Source of the DNA: JBCBJZ01 sp038522635
GTDB taxonomy: Bacteria; Pseudomonadota; Alphaproteobacteria; Rhizobiales; Hyphomicrobiaceae
Assembly (NCBI GenBank): GCA_038522635.1
Contig: JBCBJZ010000004.1
Coordinates: 1 to 52,730, forward strand
Reading direction: 5' to 3'
Length of the DNA stretch: 52,730 bases
Positions within the stretch are counted from its first letter, which is position 1; each line of letters opens with the position of its first letter. Shown here piece by piece: positions 43,680 through 52,594 of this stretch. The notes below the pieces were generated by a model that saw only the letters and a list, made by a program, of their open reading frames with translations, had not been told where the DNA came from and searched no databases. Both the position numbers and the translations under genes were made by a program.

Positions 43680-43722
43680 AGTTCACCCGGCTTAAGTAGA
43701 ACTTGGGACGAAAGATGACCCG
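43677..43722 (-). repeat. Degenerate family A end (A6)
   Basis: TAAAGTTCACCCGGCTTAAG followed by GACGAAAGATGACC resembles the TAGAGTTCATCCGC...GGCGAAAGATGAAC half of family A. The first TAA is the stop codon of the second glucosaminidase gene. Similarity is partial, so the call is tentative. Confidence 0.35.
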
Positions 43723-43793
43723 CAGACCGTTCGCGTTCTGCGTGGAGCATCGGCCTCGCCCCCTGGACACCGCGCGCGCTCACACCCTACATC

Positions 43794-45992
43794 GTGGCCA
43801 TGGTCTCGAGCCCTTCCCACGACGCCGCGCAGCACAAGGATGACGCGGGCCCGTCCGGCGATGTTGAACACGCCGCAACGCCGCCCGCGCCTGCGCAGCC
43901 GGAACCAGAGGCCGTGCCGGCCAAGGCGGCCGAGGCGGCCGATGCCCAACCCGGCGAAAGCAAGGGCGCCGATACCAAACCGGCCGCTACCAAGAAGGCC
44001 ACAACCAAGCCAGCCAGACCCAAGCCACGCGAAGACGTCCAGCCCGCCAAAGAAACCGGCCCTGCCGTCATCCAGCGCTACCTCAAGACTCTGCCGTCTT
44101 CGCCCGGCGTCTACCGCATGCTCGATGCGGCCGGCGACGTGATCTACGTCGGCAAAGCGCGCAGCCTTAAGGCAAGGGTTTCAAACTACGCGCGGCTTGG
44201 CGGGCACACCAACCGCATCGCGAAAATGATCTCGCTCACCGGAACGATGGAGTTCGTGACGACGCGCACCGAGTCCGAAGCGCTGCTGCTTGAGGCGAAC
44301 CTCATCAAGCGGTTTCGCCCGCGCTTCAACGTGCTCATGCGAGACGATAAATCGTTCCCCTACATCGTCATCACCAGCGGCCATGAAGCGCCGATGATCA
44401 CCAAGCATCGCGGCGCGCGCACGGGCAAAGGCGACTTCTTCGGCCCCTTCGCATCGGCCGGCGCGGTGAACCGGACGATCAACACGTTGCAGCGCGCTTT
44501 CCTGCTGCGGACCTGCACCGACGCCGTTTACGAAAGCCGCACACGGCCCTGCCTGCTTTATCAAATCAAGCGTTGCGCCGGGCCTTGCACAGGTGAGATC
44601 GCGCCGGCCGACTACGCCAAGCTGGTCGACGATGCGCGCCGCTTCCTGCGCGGGCAAAGCAAGGTGGTCCATGCCAAACTGAAAGAGCAGATGGAGCGCG
44701 CGTCCGAAGAGCTCGAGTTCGAGCGGGCCGCCGCCTACCGCAACCGGCTGTGGGCGCTCGCGCATGTGACGGCCGACCAGAACATCAACCCCGAAGGGAT
44801 CGAAGAGGCCGACGTTTTTGGCGCCCATCAAGAGGGCGGCCAGACATGCATTCAGGTGTTCTTCTTCCGCACGGGCCAGAACTGGGGCAACCGGGCTTAC
44901 TTCCCACGGGCCGACCGCTCGCTCGGCATCGAAGAGGTGCTGGAGAGTTTCATCGCGCAATTCTACGACGACAAGCCGGTGCCACGGCAGGTGCTGGTCT
45001 CGCACGACGTGGCGATGGCCGACCTGTTGGGCGAGGCGCTGTCGGTGAAGGCTGAACGCAAGACGCTGGTGGTGAAGCCCGCCCGCGGCGGCAAGGCGGC
45101 GCTCGTTGCCCATGCGGTTGCAAACGCGCGCGAGGCGCTCGGCCGTCGGTTGGCGGAAAGCGCAACCCAGCGCCGGCTGCTTGAGGGCGTGGCCGAACGC
45201 TTCGGCCTAAACGCTATCCCGCGACGCATCGAGGTCTACGACAACTCGCACATCCAGGGCGATAACGCGGTCGGCGCTATGATCGTCGCCGGGCCTGAAG
45301 GCTTCATCAAAAACCAGTATCGCAAATTTAACTTCAAGTCGGAGACGCTGACCGGCGGCGATGATTACGCGATGATGCGCGAAGTGCTCACGCGGCGCTT
45401 CAAGCGCTTGTTGAAGGACCACGGCGAAGCGCGCACACCTAGCGTCGCACCTGAGCGTGCCGGCGCGCGCGCGGACACACCCGATGAAGCTGACACAGGC
45501 GAAGCATCCGTTGACCTCAACGCCGACCTCCCCCCCTGGCCTGACCTTGTGCTGATCGATGGCGGGCGCGGCCAACTGAGCGTGGCCCAGGAGGTGATGG
45601 CAGACCTCGGCGTCAGCGATATCACCGTGATCGGCGTCGCGAAGGGGCCCGACCGCGATGCCGGGCGCGAGCATTTTCATCGTCTTGGAAGCGCGCAACC
45701 CCACATGCTGGAGCCGCGCGATCCGGTCCTCTATTTCGTGCAACGCCTGCGCGATGAAGCGCACCGTTTTGCGATCGGCTCGCACCGCGCCAAACGTAAG
45801 AAGGCGTTGGGCGTCAACCCGCTCGATGAGATCGAAGGCATCGGCCCGACCCGCAAACGCGCCCTGCTGCAGCATTTCGGGTCGGCGAAGGCGGTCAGCC
45901 GCGCGGGCGTCGATGACCTTAAAGCGGTGAGCGGCATCTCCGCGCAGATGGCGCAGGCGATCTACGATTTCTTCCACGACCGCTCGTCGTGA
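43794..45992 (+). CDS. uvrC: Excinuclease ABC subunit C
   Basis: A protein of 732 aa from GTG 43794 (730 from the ATG at 43800). A 95-residue Ala/Pro/Lys-rich lead precedes the GIY-YIG nuclease domain (GVYRMLDAAGDVIYVGKARSLKARV), the UVR motif region near KLKEQMERASEELEFERAAAYRNRL, the RNase H-like endonuclease domain with RIEVYDNSHIQGDNAVGAMIV and LVLIDGGRGQLSVAQEVM, and C-terminal helix-hairpin-helix repeats (IEGIGPTRKRALLQHFGSAKAV). UvrC makes both cuts in nucleotide excision repair. The lead is longer than in most species. pgsA, moaD and moaE follow on the same strand, as in many Hyphomicrobiales. Confidence 0.96.
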   Translation: MAMVSSPSHDAAQHKDDAGPSGDVEHAATPPAPAQPEPEAVPAKAAEAADAQPGESKGADTKPAATKKATTKPARPKPREDVQPAKETGPAVIQRYLKTLPSSPGVYRMLDAAGDVIYVGKARSLKARVSNYARLGGHTNRIAKMISLTGTMEFVTTRTESEALLLEANLIKRFRPRFNVLMRDDKSFPYIVITSGHEAPMITKHRGARTGKGDFFGPFASAGAVNRTINTLQRAFLLRTCTDAVYESRTRPCLLYQIKRCAGPCTGEIAPADYAKLVDDARRFLRGQSKVVHAKLKEQMERASEELEFERAAAYRNRLWALAHVTADQNINPEGIEEADVFGAHQEGGQTCIQVFFFRTGQNWGNRAYFPRADRSLGIEEVLESFIAQFYDDKPVPRQVLVSHDVAMADLLGEALSVKAERKTLVVKPARGGKAALVAHAVANAREALGRRLAESATQRRLLEGVAERFGLNAIPRRIEVYDNSHIQGDNAVGAMIVAGPEGFIKNQYRKFNFKSETLTGGDDYAMMREVLTRRFKRLLKDHGEARTPSVAPERAGARADTPDEADTGEASVDLNADLPPWPDLVLIDGGRGQLSVAQEVMADLGVSDITVIGVAKGPDRDAGREHFHRLGSAQPHMLEPRDPVLYFVQRLRDEAHRFAIGSHRAKRKKALGVNPLDEIEGIGPTRKRALLQHFGSAKAVSRAGVDDLKAVSGISAQMAQAIYDFFHDRSS

Positions 45993-46086
45993 CCTGTGAT
46001 GCGACCGACGCGCTTGTGAACAAGGCGTCCGGTCGCAGCCCTCAAGCCGTATTGACGCCGCCGCGCCGCGGTGGTGTACAGCCCGC

Positions 46087-46686
46087 ATGATCGAACAGAC
46101 CGCTTCCCGCCCGCTCGTCATGAGCCTGCCCAACGTGCTGACCTACGCGCGCATTGCGGCCGTGCCGGTGATGGCCGTCTGTCTGTACGCGTTCGACAGC
46201 ACGTTCGCGCGCTGGATGGCGATGGCGCTGTTCGCAGCCGCCTGCCTCAGCGACTTCCTCGATGGCTACCTGGCGCGCGCGTGGCAACAGCAATCGTCGC
46301 TTGGGCGGATGCTCGACCCGATCGCCGATAAGTTGCTTGTGGGCGCAGCGCTGCTCATGCTCGTGCATTTGCAGACGGTCGATGGGCTGTCATTGTTCGC
46401 CGCGCTGATCATCCTGTCGCGCGAGATTCTGGTGTCGGGCTTGCGCGAATTCCTCGCTGAGCTGAAAGTGTCGCTGCCGGTCAGCCAGGCTGCCAAGTGG
46501 AAAACCGGCGCCCAGATGATCGCGATCGGCTTGCTGATCGCTGGGCCGGCGGGCGACACCTTGATCAAAGGGTGGACGAGCGCCGGGCTCATCATGCTTT
46601 GGCTGTCGGCGGGCCTGACGCTGTGGACAGGCTACGACTACCTGAAGGCTGGCATTCGCCACGCCATGGAGCCAGGCCAGACCTGA
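46087..46686 (+). CDS. pgsA: CDP-diacylglycerol-glycerol-3-phosphate 3-phosphatidyltransferase
   Basis: A 199-aa protein starting MIEQTASRPLVMSLPNVLTYARIAAVPV, the usual PgsA opening. The CDP-alcohol phosphotransferase motif is SDFLDGYLARAWQQ followed by LGRMLDPIADKLL, with all the metal-binding Asp. Five or six hydrophobic segments follow. It makes phosphatidylglycerophosphate, the first step to phosphatidylglycerol and cardiolipin, at the inner membrane. Confidence 0.95.
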   Translation: MIEQTASRPLVMSLPNVLTYARIAAVPVMAVCLYAFDSTFARWMAMALFAAACLSDFLDGYLARAWQQQSSLGRMLDPIADKLLVGAALLMLVHLQTVDGLSLFAALIILSREILVSGLREFLAELKVSLPVSQAAKWKTGAQMIAIGLLIAGPAGDTLIKGWTSAGLIMLWLSAGLTLWTGYDYLKAGIRHAMEPGQT

Positions 46687-46722
46687 AAGCGGCGAAGCCG
46701 ACGCACGGGTCGAGGATAAACT

Positions 46723-46980
46723 ATGAAGCTGACGATCAAGTACTTCGCCTGGGTGCGCGAGAAAGTGGGCGTCGGCGAAGAACAACTCGATGTGCCCGAT
46801 GACGTTACCACGGTGGGTGATCTCGCAGCTTGGCTGGCGACGCGCAGCGAGGCCCATGCGAACGCGTTTGCGCGCGCTGACGTCATCCGCGCCGCCTGCG
46901 ACCAGACCCATGCACCGCCCACCGCCCCGCTCGCCAACGTGAGCGAAGTTGCGTTTTTCCCGCCGGTCACGGGCGGCTGA
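46723..46980 (+). CDS. moaD: Molybdopterin synthase small subunit (MoaD)
   Basis: An 85-aa ubiquitin-fold protein, KLTIKYFAWVREKVGVGEEQLDVP at the start and EVAFFPPVTGG at the end. The C-terminal Gly-Gly is the thiocarboxylate donor in molybdopterin synthesis. It lies 36 bp after pgsA and 4 bp before moaE, so translation is probably coupled. Confidence 0.95.
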   Translation: MKLTIKYFAWVREKVGVGEEQLDVPDDVTTVGDLAAWLATRSEAHANAFARADVIRAACDQTHAPPTAPLANVSEVAFFPPVTGG

Positions 46981-46984
46981 GGCG

Positions 46985-47449
46985 ATGACGGTCCGCGTGC
47001 AAAACGAAGACTTCGATGTGAACGCCGAAATCGACGCGTTGCGCGGGCTGTCCGACGAGATCGGCGCGATCGTCACGTTCACCGGCACGGTGCGCGGGCG
47101 CGCGAACGGGGAATCGCTCAGCGCGATGACGTTGGAGCACTATCCGGGCATGACGGAGCGCGAGTTGGCGCGGGTGGAGGCGATGGCCCTGGAGCGTTGG
47201 CCGTTGCAGGGTACGACGATCATCCATCGTATCGGCGAACTGGAGCCGGGCGCCAACATCGTGCTGGTGGTGACCGCTTCACGCCATCGGCAGGCCGCCT
47301 TCGACGCCGCGGCCTTCTTGATGGATTATCTCAAGACGTCAGCCACGTTCTGGAAAAAGGAAGCGGCGGCCGATGGCTCCGGCAGCTGGGTTGATGCGCG
47401 CGAAAGCGATGATGAGGCGCTGGCGCGATGGGCTGATCCTCCGGCGTGA
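46985..47449 (+). CDS. moaE: Molybdopterin synthase large subunit (MoaE)
   Basis: A 154-aa protein starting MTVRVQNEDFDVNAEIDALRG. The family signature is GAIVTFTGTVRGR, LEHYPGMTERELARVEAMALERWPL, IIHRIGELEPGANIVLVVTASRHRQAAFDAAAFLMDYLKTSATFWKKE, with the catalytic Lys residues in KTSATFWKKE. It joins MoaD to convert cPMP into molybdopterin. The start was chosen just after the moaD stop. Confidence 0.95.
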   Translation: MTVRVQNEDFDVNAEIDALRGLSDEIGAIVTFTGTVRGRANGESLSAMTLEHYPGMTERELARVEAMALERWPLQGTTIIHRIGELEPGANIVLVVTASRHRQAAFDAAAFLMDYLKTSATFWKKEAAADGSGSWVDARESDDEALARWADPPA

Positions 47450-47521
47450 TCTCCCAGTATGATTCACGGCCGAGATGCAAAGCTGCGAGCCGGTTCAGCG
47501 CCTTCCCAGCAACGCTCGCGG

Positions 47522-47848
47522 TTAAACGCCCAAGCCGCAGCGCACGCGCTGGCAGGTCCGTCGCACACCATTGATCGTGCAGCGCGAGCGCACGATGCGG
47601 CATCGGCGGCACGAATAAGAAGAGATGCAGCCGCGAAACAGACCACCGCGCTGAAACCGGCAAGTGCGGATCGTGTGGCAACGACGGCCCTGGTTTTGCG
47701 CGCCGGGCAGCGCCTGCTGCGCGAGAACCATTTGCGCTTGCGCCTGAGGCGCGCGCACCAAAGCGAAAGCCGTCAGCATCGCGGCCATGACAAGAAAAAA
47801 GAGCGCGATGCTGCGCAGCCGTTGCGGTCCGCTGTGGGTGTTCAGCAT
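47522..47848 (-). CDS. Small secreted cysteine-rich basic protein
   Basis: A 108-aa protein. ATG 47848 has AGGGGT 8 bases upstream and is followed by a clear signal peptide, LRSIALFFLVMAAMLTAFALV, ending APQAQAQ. The mature end has eight Cys among many Arg (RRCHTIRTCRFQRG, RGCISSYSCRRCRIV, SRCTINGVRRTCQRVRCG), enough for four disulfides. No family name is known to me; similar short Cys/Arg-rich secreted proteins occur in alphaproteobacteria. It is not part of the moa operon, as it faces it tail to tail. A role as a cationic envelope or antimicrobial-like peptide would be a guess. Confidence 0.65.
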   Translation of the reverse strand: MLNTHSGPQRLRSIALFFLVMAAMLTAFALVRAPQAQAQMVLAQQALPGAQNQGRRCHTIRTCRFQRGGLFRGCISSYSCRRCRIVRSRCTINGVRRTCQRVRCGLGV

Positions 47849-47960
47849 CGGTAGACCCCTGCGTTGCTGCTGCACGTTCGCCTTAGGCTTGCCATCTTTT
47901 CGGACGGCGACGCAACGTGCTGGGTGCAACAATGCAGGGATGGTGCCAATGGGGCACGCT

Positions 47961-48018
47961 TAGCTCGTTCATCCGCCACAGGTAAGGATCACCGAAGGCG
48001 AAAGATGCACGGCAAGGT
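47961..48018 (-). repeat. Partial family A repeat, copy A5
   Basis: TAGCTCGTTCATCCGCCACAGG, then GATCACCGAAGGCGAAAGATG and CACGGCAAGG match the left half of family A in the A2 orientation. The right palindrome is missing, replaced by unrelated GC-rich sequence. It lies between the Cys-rich protein gene and ilvE. Confidence 0.6.
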
Positions 48019-48095
48019 GTTGAGGCCGCGGCGCGACCGCAACGGAAAGAGCCCGCGAGGCCGCCGGGCCTCGCGGACGTTGAACAACGCTTTCG

Positions 48096-48992
48096 CTACT
48101 CGGCGGCAGCTTGCTCGGCAGCCGGCTGGACGGCTGCCATGAAATCATTCAGCAGCGTCGCGCAGATCTCGCCGGGCGTGTAGGTCACATCTTCAATCTG
48201 GGACACCGGCGTCACTTCGGCCGCGGTTCCCGTCACGAAGCACTCACTGAAGCTGCTGAGTTCGTCCGGCATGATCACACGCTCGATCACGTCGTAGCCC
48301 CGCGCTTTCGCCAGACGGATCACCGTGCGACGGGTGATGCCATCGAGGAAGCAATCGGGGATCGGCGTGTGCAGCGCGCCGTCCTTGATAAAGAAGACAT
48401 TGGCGCCGGTACACTCGGCCACCTGCCCGCGATAATCGAGCATTAGCGCATCGGCGAAGCCGCGGCGCTCAGCTTCATGCTTGGACAGCGTGCAGATCAT
48501 GTAGAGCCCGGCGGCCTTGGCTTTCACGGGCGCGCAGGCGGGATCGGGACGACGGTACTCGGCCATCGCGATTTTGATGCCCTTGAGCCGCTCGGCGGGA
48601 TCGAAATACGATCCCCAATCCCAGGCGGCGATCGCCAGATTGATGCGGTTTTTCTGCGCTGAAACACCCATCATCTCGCTACCGCGCCACGTCACCGGGC
48701 GCACGTAGCAATCGACGAGGTTGTTGGCCGCGACCACTTCCCGGCACGCCTGATCGATCTCATCGGCGTTGTAGGGGATCTCAAAACCCATGATGCCGGC
48801 ACCCTCGATCAGGCGATCGGTATGGGCCCGCAGCTCGAAGATTTCGCCACCGTAGGCCCGCTCGCCCTCGAACACCGCGCTCGCGTAATGCAGACCATGG
48901 GTCAATACGTGTACGTTCGCCTGCTCCCACGGCACAAGGTTGCCATTCATCCAGATGACGCCTTCCAACCTGTCGTAGGACGCAGCGGCCAT
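48096..48992 (-). CDS. ilvE: Branched-chain amino acid aminotransferase
   Basis: A 298-aa fold-type IV PLP enzyme starting MAAASYDRLEGVIWMNGNLVPWEQANVHVLTHGLHYASAVFEGERAY in pieces recognisable as the class IV start (HGLHYASAVFEG). The PLP lysine lies in VKAKAAGLYMICTLSKHEA, and ECTGANVFFIKDG plus FVTGTAAEVTPV are the usual cofactor-binding segments. It transfers the amino group in leucine, isoleucine and valine synthesis. The start was chosen after GGGAGAGAAAG. It is divergent from the MarR gene, with 198 bp between them. Confidence 0.95.
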   Translation of the reverse strand: MAAASYDRLEGVIWMNGNLVPWEQANVHVLTHGLHYASAVFEGERAYGGEIFELRAHTDRLIEGAGIMGFEIPYNADEIDQACREVVAANNLVDCYVRPVTWRGSEMMGVSAQKNRINLAIAAWDWGSYFDPAERLKGIKIAMAEYRRPDPACAPVKAKAAGLYMICTLSKHEAERRGFADALMLDYRGQVAECTGANVFFIKDGALHTPIPDCFLDGITRRTVIRLAKARGYDVIERVIMPDELSSFSECFVTGTAAEVTPVSQIEDVTYTPGEICATLLNDFMAAVQPAAEQAAAE

Positions 48993-49178
48993 GGTCTTTC
49001 TCTCCCTTCCAACCGGGTGTTTGTCGGCGTACCCATGCGTGTACGCCTCAAGGATGCGCATCGCAGCGCTAAGCCCCGCCAGCAAAGCCGGTGGAGCCAT
49101 GAGCGCGCCTCGATGGCGCGGACAGTTTCTTGCAGAGTTCCCCAAAAAGGTGGGTTGTCAGCACTAATGCCAGCATCC

Positions 49179-49205
49179 ATTTAAGTCAACATGCCTGACA
49201 TAAAT
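49179..49205 (+). promoter_or_regulatory. Inverted repeat overlapping the start codon of the MarR gene, candidate operator
   Basis: ATTTAAGTCA-N7-TGACATAAAT is an inverted repeat with 9 of 10 positions matching, and its spacer includes the ATG of the MarR-type gene. MarR proteins often bind 16-20 bp palindromes near their own promoter, so autorepression is a plausible reading. Confidence 0.45.
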
Positions 49206-49802
49206 CTAAAGCCCGTTGCGCAACATCCTGCGAACGCCTCAACGCCCGCGGCAGCACCTTCGCCAGCGCCAGCGCCCACACCTTCACCGAAGGTCGAGGC
49301 TACGCAGGGGCACGTGGCGCCGAGTGATGACGTCACGCGCACGATAGAACTGCTGTTCTTCGCCTATCGCGCCTTCACGCATGATCCGGACGCGCACCTG
49401 GAAAGCTACGGGTTTGGTCGCGCACACCACCGCGTGCTGCATTTCGTGAGCCGCCAACCGGGGATGCGCGTGGCTGACCTGTTGGACATCCTGGCGATCA
49501 CCAAGCAGAGCCTGGCGCCTGTGTTGAAACAACTGGTGGACAAAGGTTTCATCGAGCAGCATGAGGGGGCGCACGACAGGCGTGAAAGGCGCCTGCACGT
49601 GACAGCAGCAGGGGCCCGCCTCTCTGACGACTTGAAGGCGCTCCAGGCGCAACGGCTTGAAACGGCCTTTGCCTCATTGCCAGCGCCGACGCGGGCTCAT
49701 GTTGAAGCCTTTTTGTTTGCCATAATTGACGAGCAAGATCGCGAAGCCGTTGCCGCGCTGCTGCCTGATGTGGCATCGGGCGGTATTGACCCGAAGCGGT
49801 GA
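49191..49802 (+). CDS. MarR-family transcriptional regulator, PetP-like
   Basis: A 203-aa protein with a 45-residue Ala/Pro-rich lead, then a winged-helix domain: TIELLFFAYRAFTHDPDAHLESYGFGRAHHRVLHFV, MRVADLLDILAITKQSLAPVLKQLVDKGFIEQH and HDRRERRLHVTAAGARL, the wing with the DRR motif. The pair of a MarR-type protein followed by an OmpR-type regulator is the PetP-PetR arrangement first described in Rhodobacter. Its target genes are unknown. Confidence 0.85.
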   Translation: MPDINLKPVAQHPANASTPAAAPSPAPAPTPSPKVEATQGHVAPSDDVTRTIELLFFAYRAFTHDPDAHLESYGFGRAHHRVLHFVSRQPGMRVADLLDILAITKQSLAPVLKQLVDKGFIEQHEGAHDRRERRLHVTAAGARLSDDLKALQAQRLETAFASLPAPTRAHVEAFLFAIIDEQDREAVAALLPDVASGGIDPKR

Positions 49803-49947
49803 GGAAGACCGCCTGCCCTACACCACAGATGGCGCCGACCCGGGGCCGCGCGACTGGAAACACTCCTGAAACTTGCGCGCGCGGGTCCAACCGCGCAGCC
49901 GAAACGCAAGTAACCCGAACCTAAGCTCACATTTTAAAGGGAGCTGA

Positions 49948-50709
49948 ATGACCATGGGCATGAGCGCACAACACAGCGCGAAGGGCACCGCCCCGTCAAA
50001 TGCTGCGATCAACGCAGCACCGTTGGATGACAACGCACCGCACGTGCTGCTGGTCGACGATGACCAGCGCATCCTTGACCTCCTGACCCGCTTCCTGAGC
50101 GACCATGGGTTCCGTGTGACGCCGGCGAACCAGGCTGCGGCTGCCCGTTCAGCGATGCGCGGGCTGGCGTTCGACCTCATGATTTTGGACGTCAATATGC
50201 CGGGCGAATCCGGTCTATCGCTGGCGCGCGACCTAAAGCAGACCCAAATCGATTTACCGATCCTGATGCTTACCGCGCGTGACGACACCAACGATCGGAT
50301 CGCCGGCCTGGAGTCGGGCGTCGATGACTACCTGACGAAGCCTTTCGAGCCGCGCGAACTGCTGCTGCGCCTGCAAAACATCATCCGCCGCGGCCAACCC
50401 ACGACGCCGGTCTGCAGCGACGATATCAAGATGGGCGATCTGACGTTTCACATTTCGCGCGGAGAACTTCGCCGCGGCGACAAGACGCTCAAGCTCACCG
50501 AGCGCGAGCGCGATCTCCTTCGCCATTTTTGCCAGAAACCCGGGACCACGGTCGCCCGCCACGAGTTGGCAAAGGGCGAGGTGACGGGCTCAGAACGCGC
50601 CATCGACGTGCAGATCAACCGCTTGCGCCGGAAGATCGAGACCGACCCCTCGAACCCGGTCTATCTGCAAACGGTTCGCGGCAAAGGCTACATCCTGTAT
50701 ACCGACTGA
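49948..50709 (+). CDS. OmpR-family response regulator, PetR-like
   Basis: A 253-aa protein. Receiver domain: HVLLVDDDQRILDLL with the acidic pocket, MILDVNMPGESG with phospho-accepting Asp81, and LPILMLTARDDTNDRIAGLESGVDDYLTKPF (conserved Thr and Lys). Output winged helix: LKLTERERDLLRHF and RAIDVQINRLRRKIETDP...GYILYTD. AAGGGAGC lies 5-12 bases before the ATG. The sensor kinase gene follows 87 bp downstream, the probable partner. Confidence 0.93.
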   Translation: MTMGMSAQHSAKGTAPSNAAINAAPLDDNAPHVLLVDDDQRILDLLTRFLSDHGFRVTPANQAAAARSAMRGLAFDLMILDVNMPGESGLSLARDLKQTQIDLPILMLTARDDTNDRIAGLESGVDDYLTKPFEPRELLLRLQNIIRRGQPTTPVCSDDIKMGDLTFHISRGELRRGDKTLKLTERERDLLRHFCQKPGTTVARHELAKGEVTGSERAIDVQINRLRRKIETDPSNPVYLQTVRGKGYILYTD

Positions 50710-50796
50710 CGGCGCGGCATCGGTCCTCAACTGCGAGCACGGCAAGCGCGCCTGTACCGCGCCGCCTGTTGACGTGAGCATTGAGTTCGACGCGCC

Positions 50797-52323
50797 ATGG
50801 CCGTTCTGGAACCCAACGACCAAACACCCCCTTCGACGCTTGTGCGGGCCCGCCGCCGCGCGAGCGACGGCCTTGGCGTGGCGAAGAGCGGGCTTGTCAA
50901 CGTCGCGCAATCCGCGCGCGATGGGGTGCGCGAAGCGATGCGTGTCACGGGCGGTGTCCTCGCGCCCTTTTGGCCGGGCGCGCTGGTTAGCCAGATCAGC
51001 GCCTGGTTTGCCCACCTCACGCCGAAAGGCCTCTACCCGCGGACGCTGATCATCATCATCATGCCGATCGTGCTTTTGGAAAGCGTGATCGCCTTCATCT
51101 TCATGGAGCAGCATTGGCAGTCGGTAACGCGACGTTTGTCGGCGGCCACGGCGCGCGACATCTCGATGCTGGTCGACGTCTACAAGAACTATTCGCGCAA
51201 CGATGATTACGCACAGTTGATTGAGATGGCGCGCGATCGCCTGCGGCTCTCCATGCGCGTGCTGGAGCCGGGCGAGTTGCCGCGTACCGAGAGCAAGCCG
51301 TTTTTCGCGCTGCTCGACCGCGCCCTAACGAAGGAAGTGCAACGGCGCATCGATGTGCCCTTCTGGGTCGATACGCTTGGCGACAGCGACCACGTGGAAG
51401 TGAGGGTTCAACTCCCACAGGCGACGTTGAGTTTCGTTGCGCGGCGCTCGCAGACGTTTGCCTCCAACTCACATATTTTCCTGCTCTGGATGATCGGAAG
51501 CGCGATCGTGCTGCTGACGGTGGCCATCCTCTTTTTGGGTAACCAGATCCGCCCCATTCTGCGCTTGTCGGAGGCGGCGGAGAATTTCGGCAAGGGACAG
51601 CCGCTGCCCGACGATTTCGAGTTGCGCGGCGCGCGCGAGGTGCGCCAGGCGACGCAAGCGTTCATCGAAATGGGCGAACGCATCACCACCCACGTTGAAC
51701 AGCGCACCACCATGCTTGCCGGCGTCAGCCACGACCTGCGTACCATCCTCACACGGTTCAAGCTTGAAGCCGCCATGCTGCCTGACGCCCAGCGCTCCGA
51801 CGCGTTGATGAAAGACATCAACGAGATGCAGTCGATGCTGGAAGACTACATGGCGTTCGCCCGCGGTGATGGCGGTGAGGTGGCCGCGCCAACCAACATG
51901 CGCGAGCTGATCGAAGAGGTACGCACGGGCGCGCTGCACTTTGGCAAGCCGATCGATTTGAAGCTGCGCAAACGTCGCAAGGACCTGGTGCTAACCATCC
52001 GGGGGCAGGCGTTCAAGCGCGCGCTTGCCAACTTGATGACGAACGCGGTGCGCTACGGCGAGCGGGTGGTCGTGACGGCGGGCAACGACAAGGACTGGTT
52101 CTGGATCGCTGTTGACGATGATGGACCGGGCATCCCGGCCGACCGTCTGGAAGACGTGTTCAAGCCGTTTCTCCGGCTCGATGATTCGCGCAACCAGGAC
52201 CATGGCAACACCGGTCTGGGCCTCGCCATCGCACGCGACATCGTGCGGGCTCACGGCGGCGACATCACGCTGTCGCGCAGCAAGCTGGGTGGCTTGCGGG
52301 CCGAGATCCGCTTGCCGCTGTAG
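50797..52323 (+). CDS. EnvZ-like sensor histidine kinase
   Basis: A 508-aa protein with two membrane spans (TLIIIIMPIVLLESVIAFIF near residue 85 and FLLWMIGSAIVLLTVAILFLG near residue 230) around a ~120-residue periplasmic region, a HAMP linker (RPILRLSEAAENFGKG), the phospho-accepting His312 in GVSHDLRTILTRFKLE, and an ATPase domain with NLMTNAVRYGERV (N box), VDDDGPGIPADRLEDVFKPF (G1, F box) and NTGLGLAIARDIVRAHGG (G2). The His-box form with HDLRT is that of the EnvZ group. Its partner is likely the regulator just upstream. Confidence 0.93.
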   Translation: MAVLEPNDQTPPSTLVRARRRASDGLGVAKSGLVNVAQSARDGVREAMRVTGGVLAPFWPGALVSQISAWFAHLTPKGLYPRTLIIIIMPIVLLESVIAFIFMEQHWQSVTRRLSAATARDISMLVDVYKNYSRNDDYAQLIEMARDRLRLSMRVLEPGELPRTESKPFFALLDRALTKEVQRRIDVPFWVDTLGDSDHVEVRVQLPQATLSFVARRSQTFASNSHIFLLWMIGSAIVLLTVAILFLGNQIRPILRLSEAAENFGKGQPLPDDFELRGAREVRQATQAFIEMGERITTHVEQRTTMLAGVSHDLRTILTRFKLEAAMLPDAQRSDALMKDINEMQSMLEDYMAFARGDGGEVAAPTNMRELIEEVRTGALHFGKPIDLKLRKRRKDLVLTIRGQAFKRALANLMTNAVRYGERVVVTAGNDKDWFWIAVDDDGPGIPADRLEDVFKPFLRLDDSRNQDHGNTGLGLAIARDIVRAHGGDITLSRSKLGGLRAEIRLPL

Positions 52324-52410
52324 GCGGGGCTTGCGTTGCGGCGCGCGGGGCCGCCGGTGCCGCACGTGCGCCAGATGCCGCCTGGCTTTTAAGGCGCTGC
52401 CGGTGCCTCA

Positions 52411-52427
52411 AGGGGCCCGGCGCCCCT
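52411..52427. terminator. Short GC-rich hairpin after the kinase gene
   Basis: AGGGGC-CCGGC-GCCCCT forms a 6-bp stem with a 5-nt loop 88 bp after the kinase stop. It has no T run, so if it ends transcription it does so weakly. Downstream, CTTAACCCCTTCATAAAGG contains a near match to a CtrA site (TTAA-N7-ATAA) before the NUDIX gene. Confidence 0.25.
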
Positions 52428-52594
52428 ACGACTTGTGCGCTCACCTTAACCCCTTCATAAAGGTCCGCCTCGTTCGGCGTTCGCGCTGCGAGGACATCGT
52501 GCATCATGGCTATTGTACCTCGATCTTCAGGGCCCGCCGCTCAAGGCACGTTTTCAAAGGCCCCTTCGTCCCCGTCCTAGAAAGCCGGTCGCCG

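Noticed and set aside
45207..46133. Minus-strand open frame opposite uvrC
   Set aside because: Antisense to the conserved C-terminal half of UvrC and without motif.
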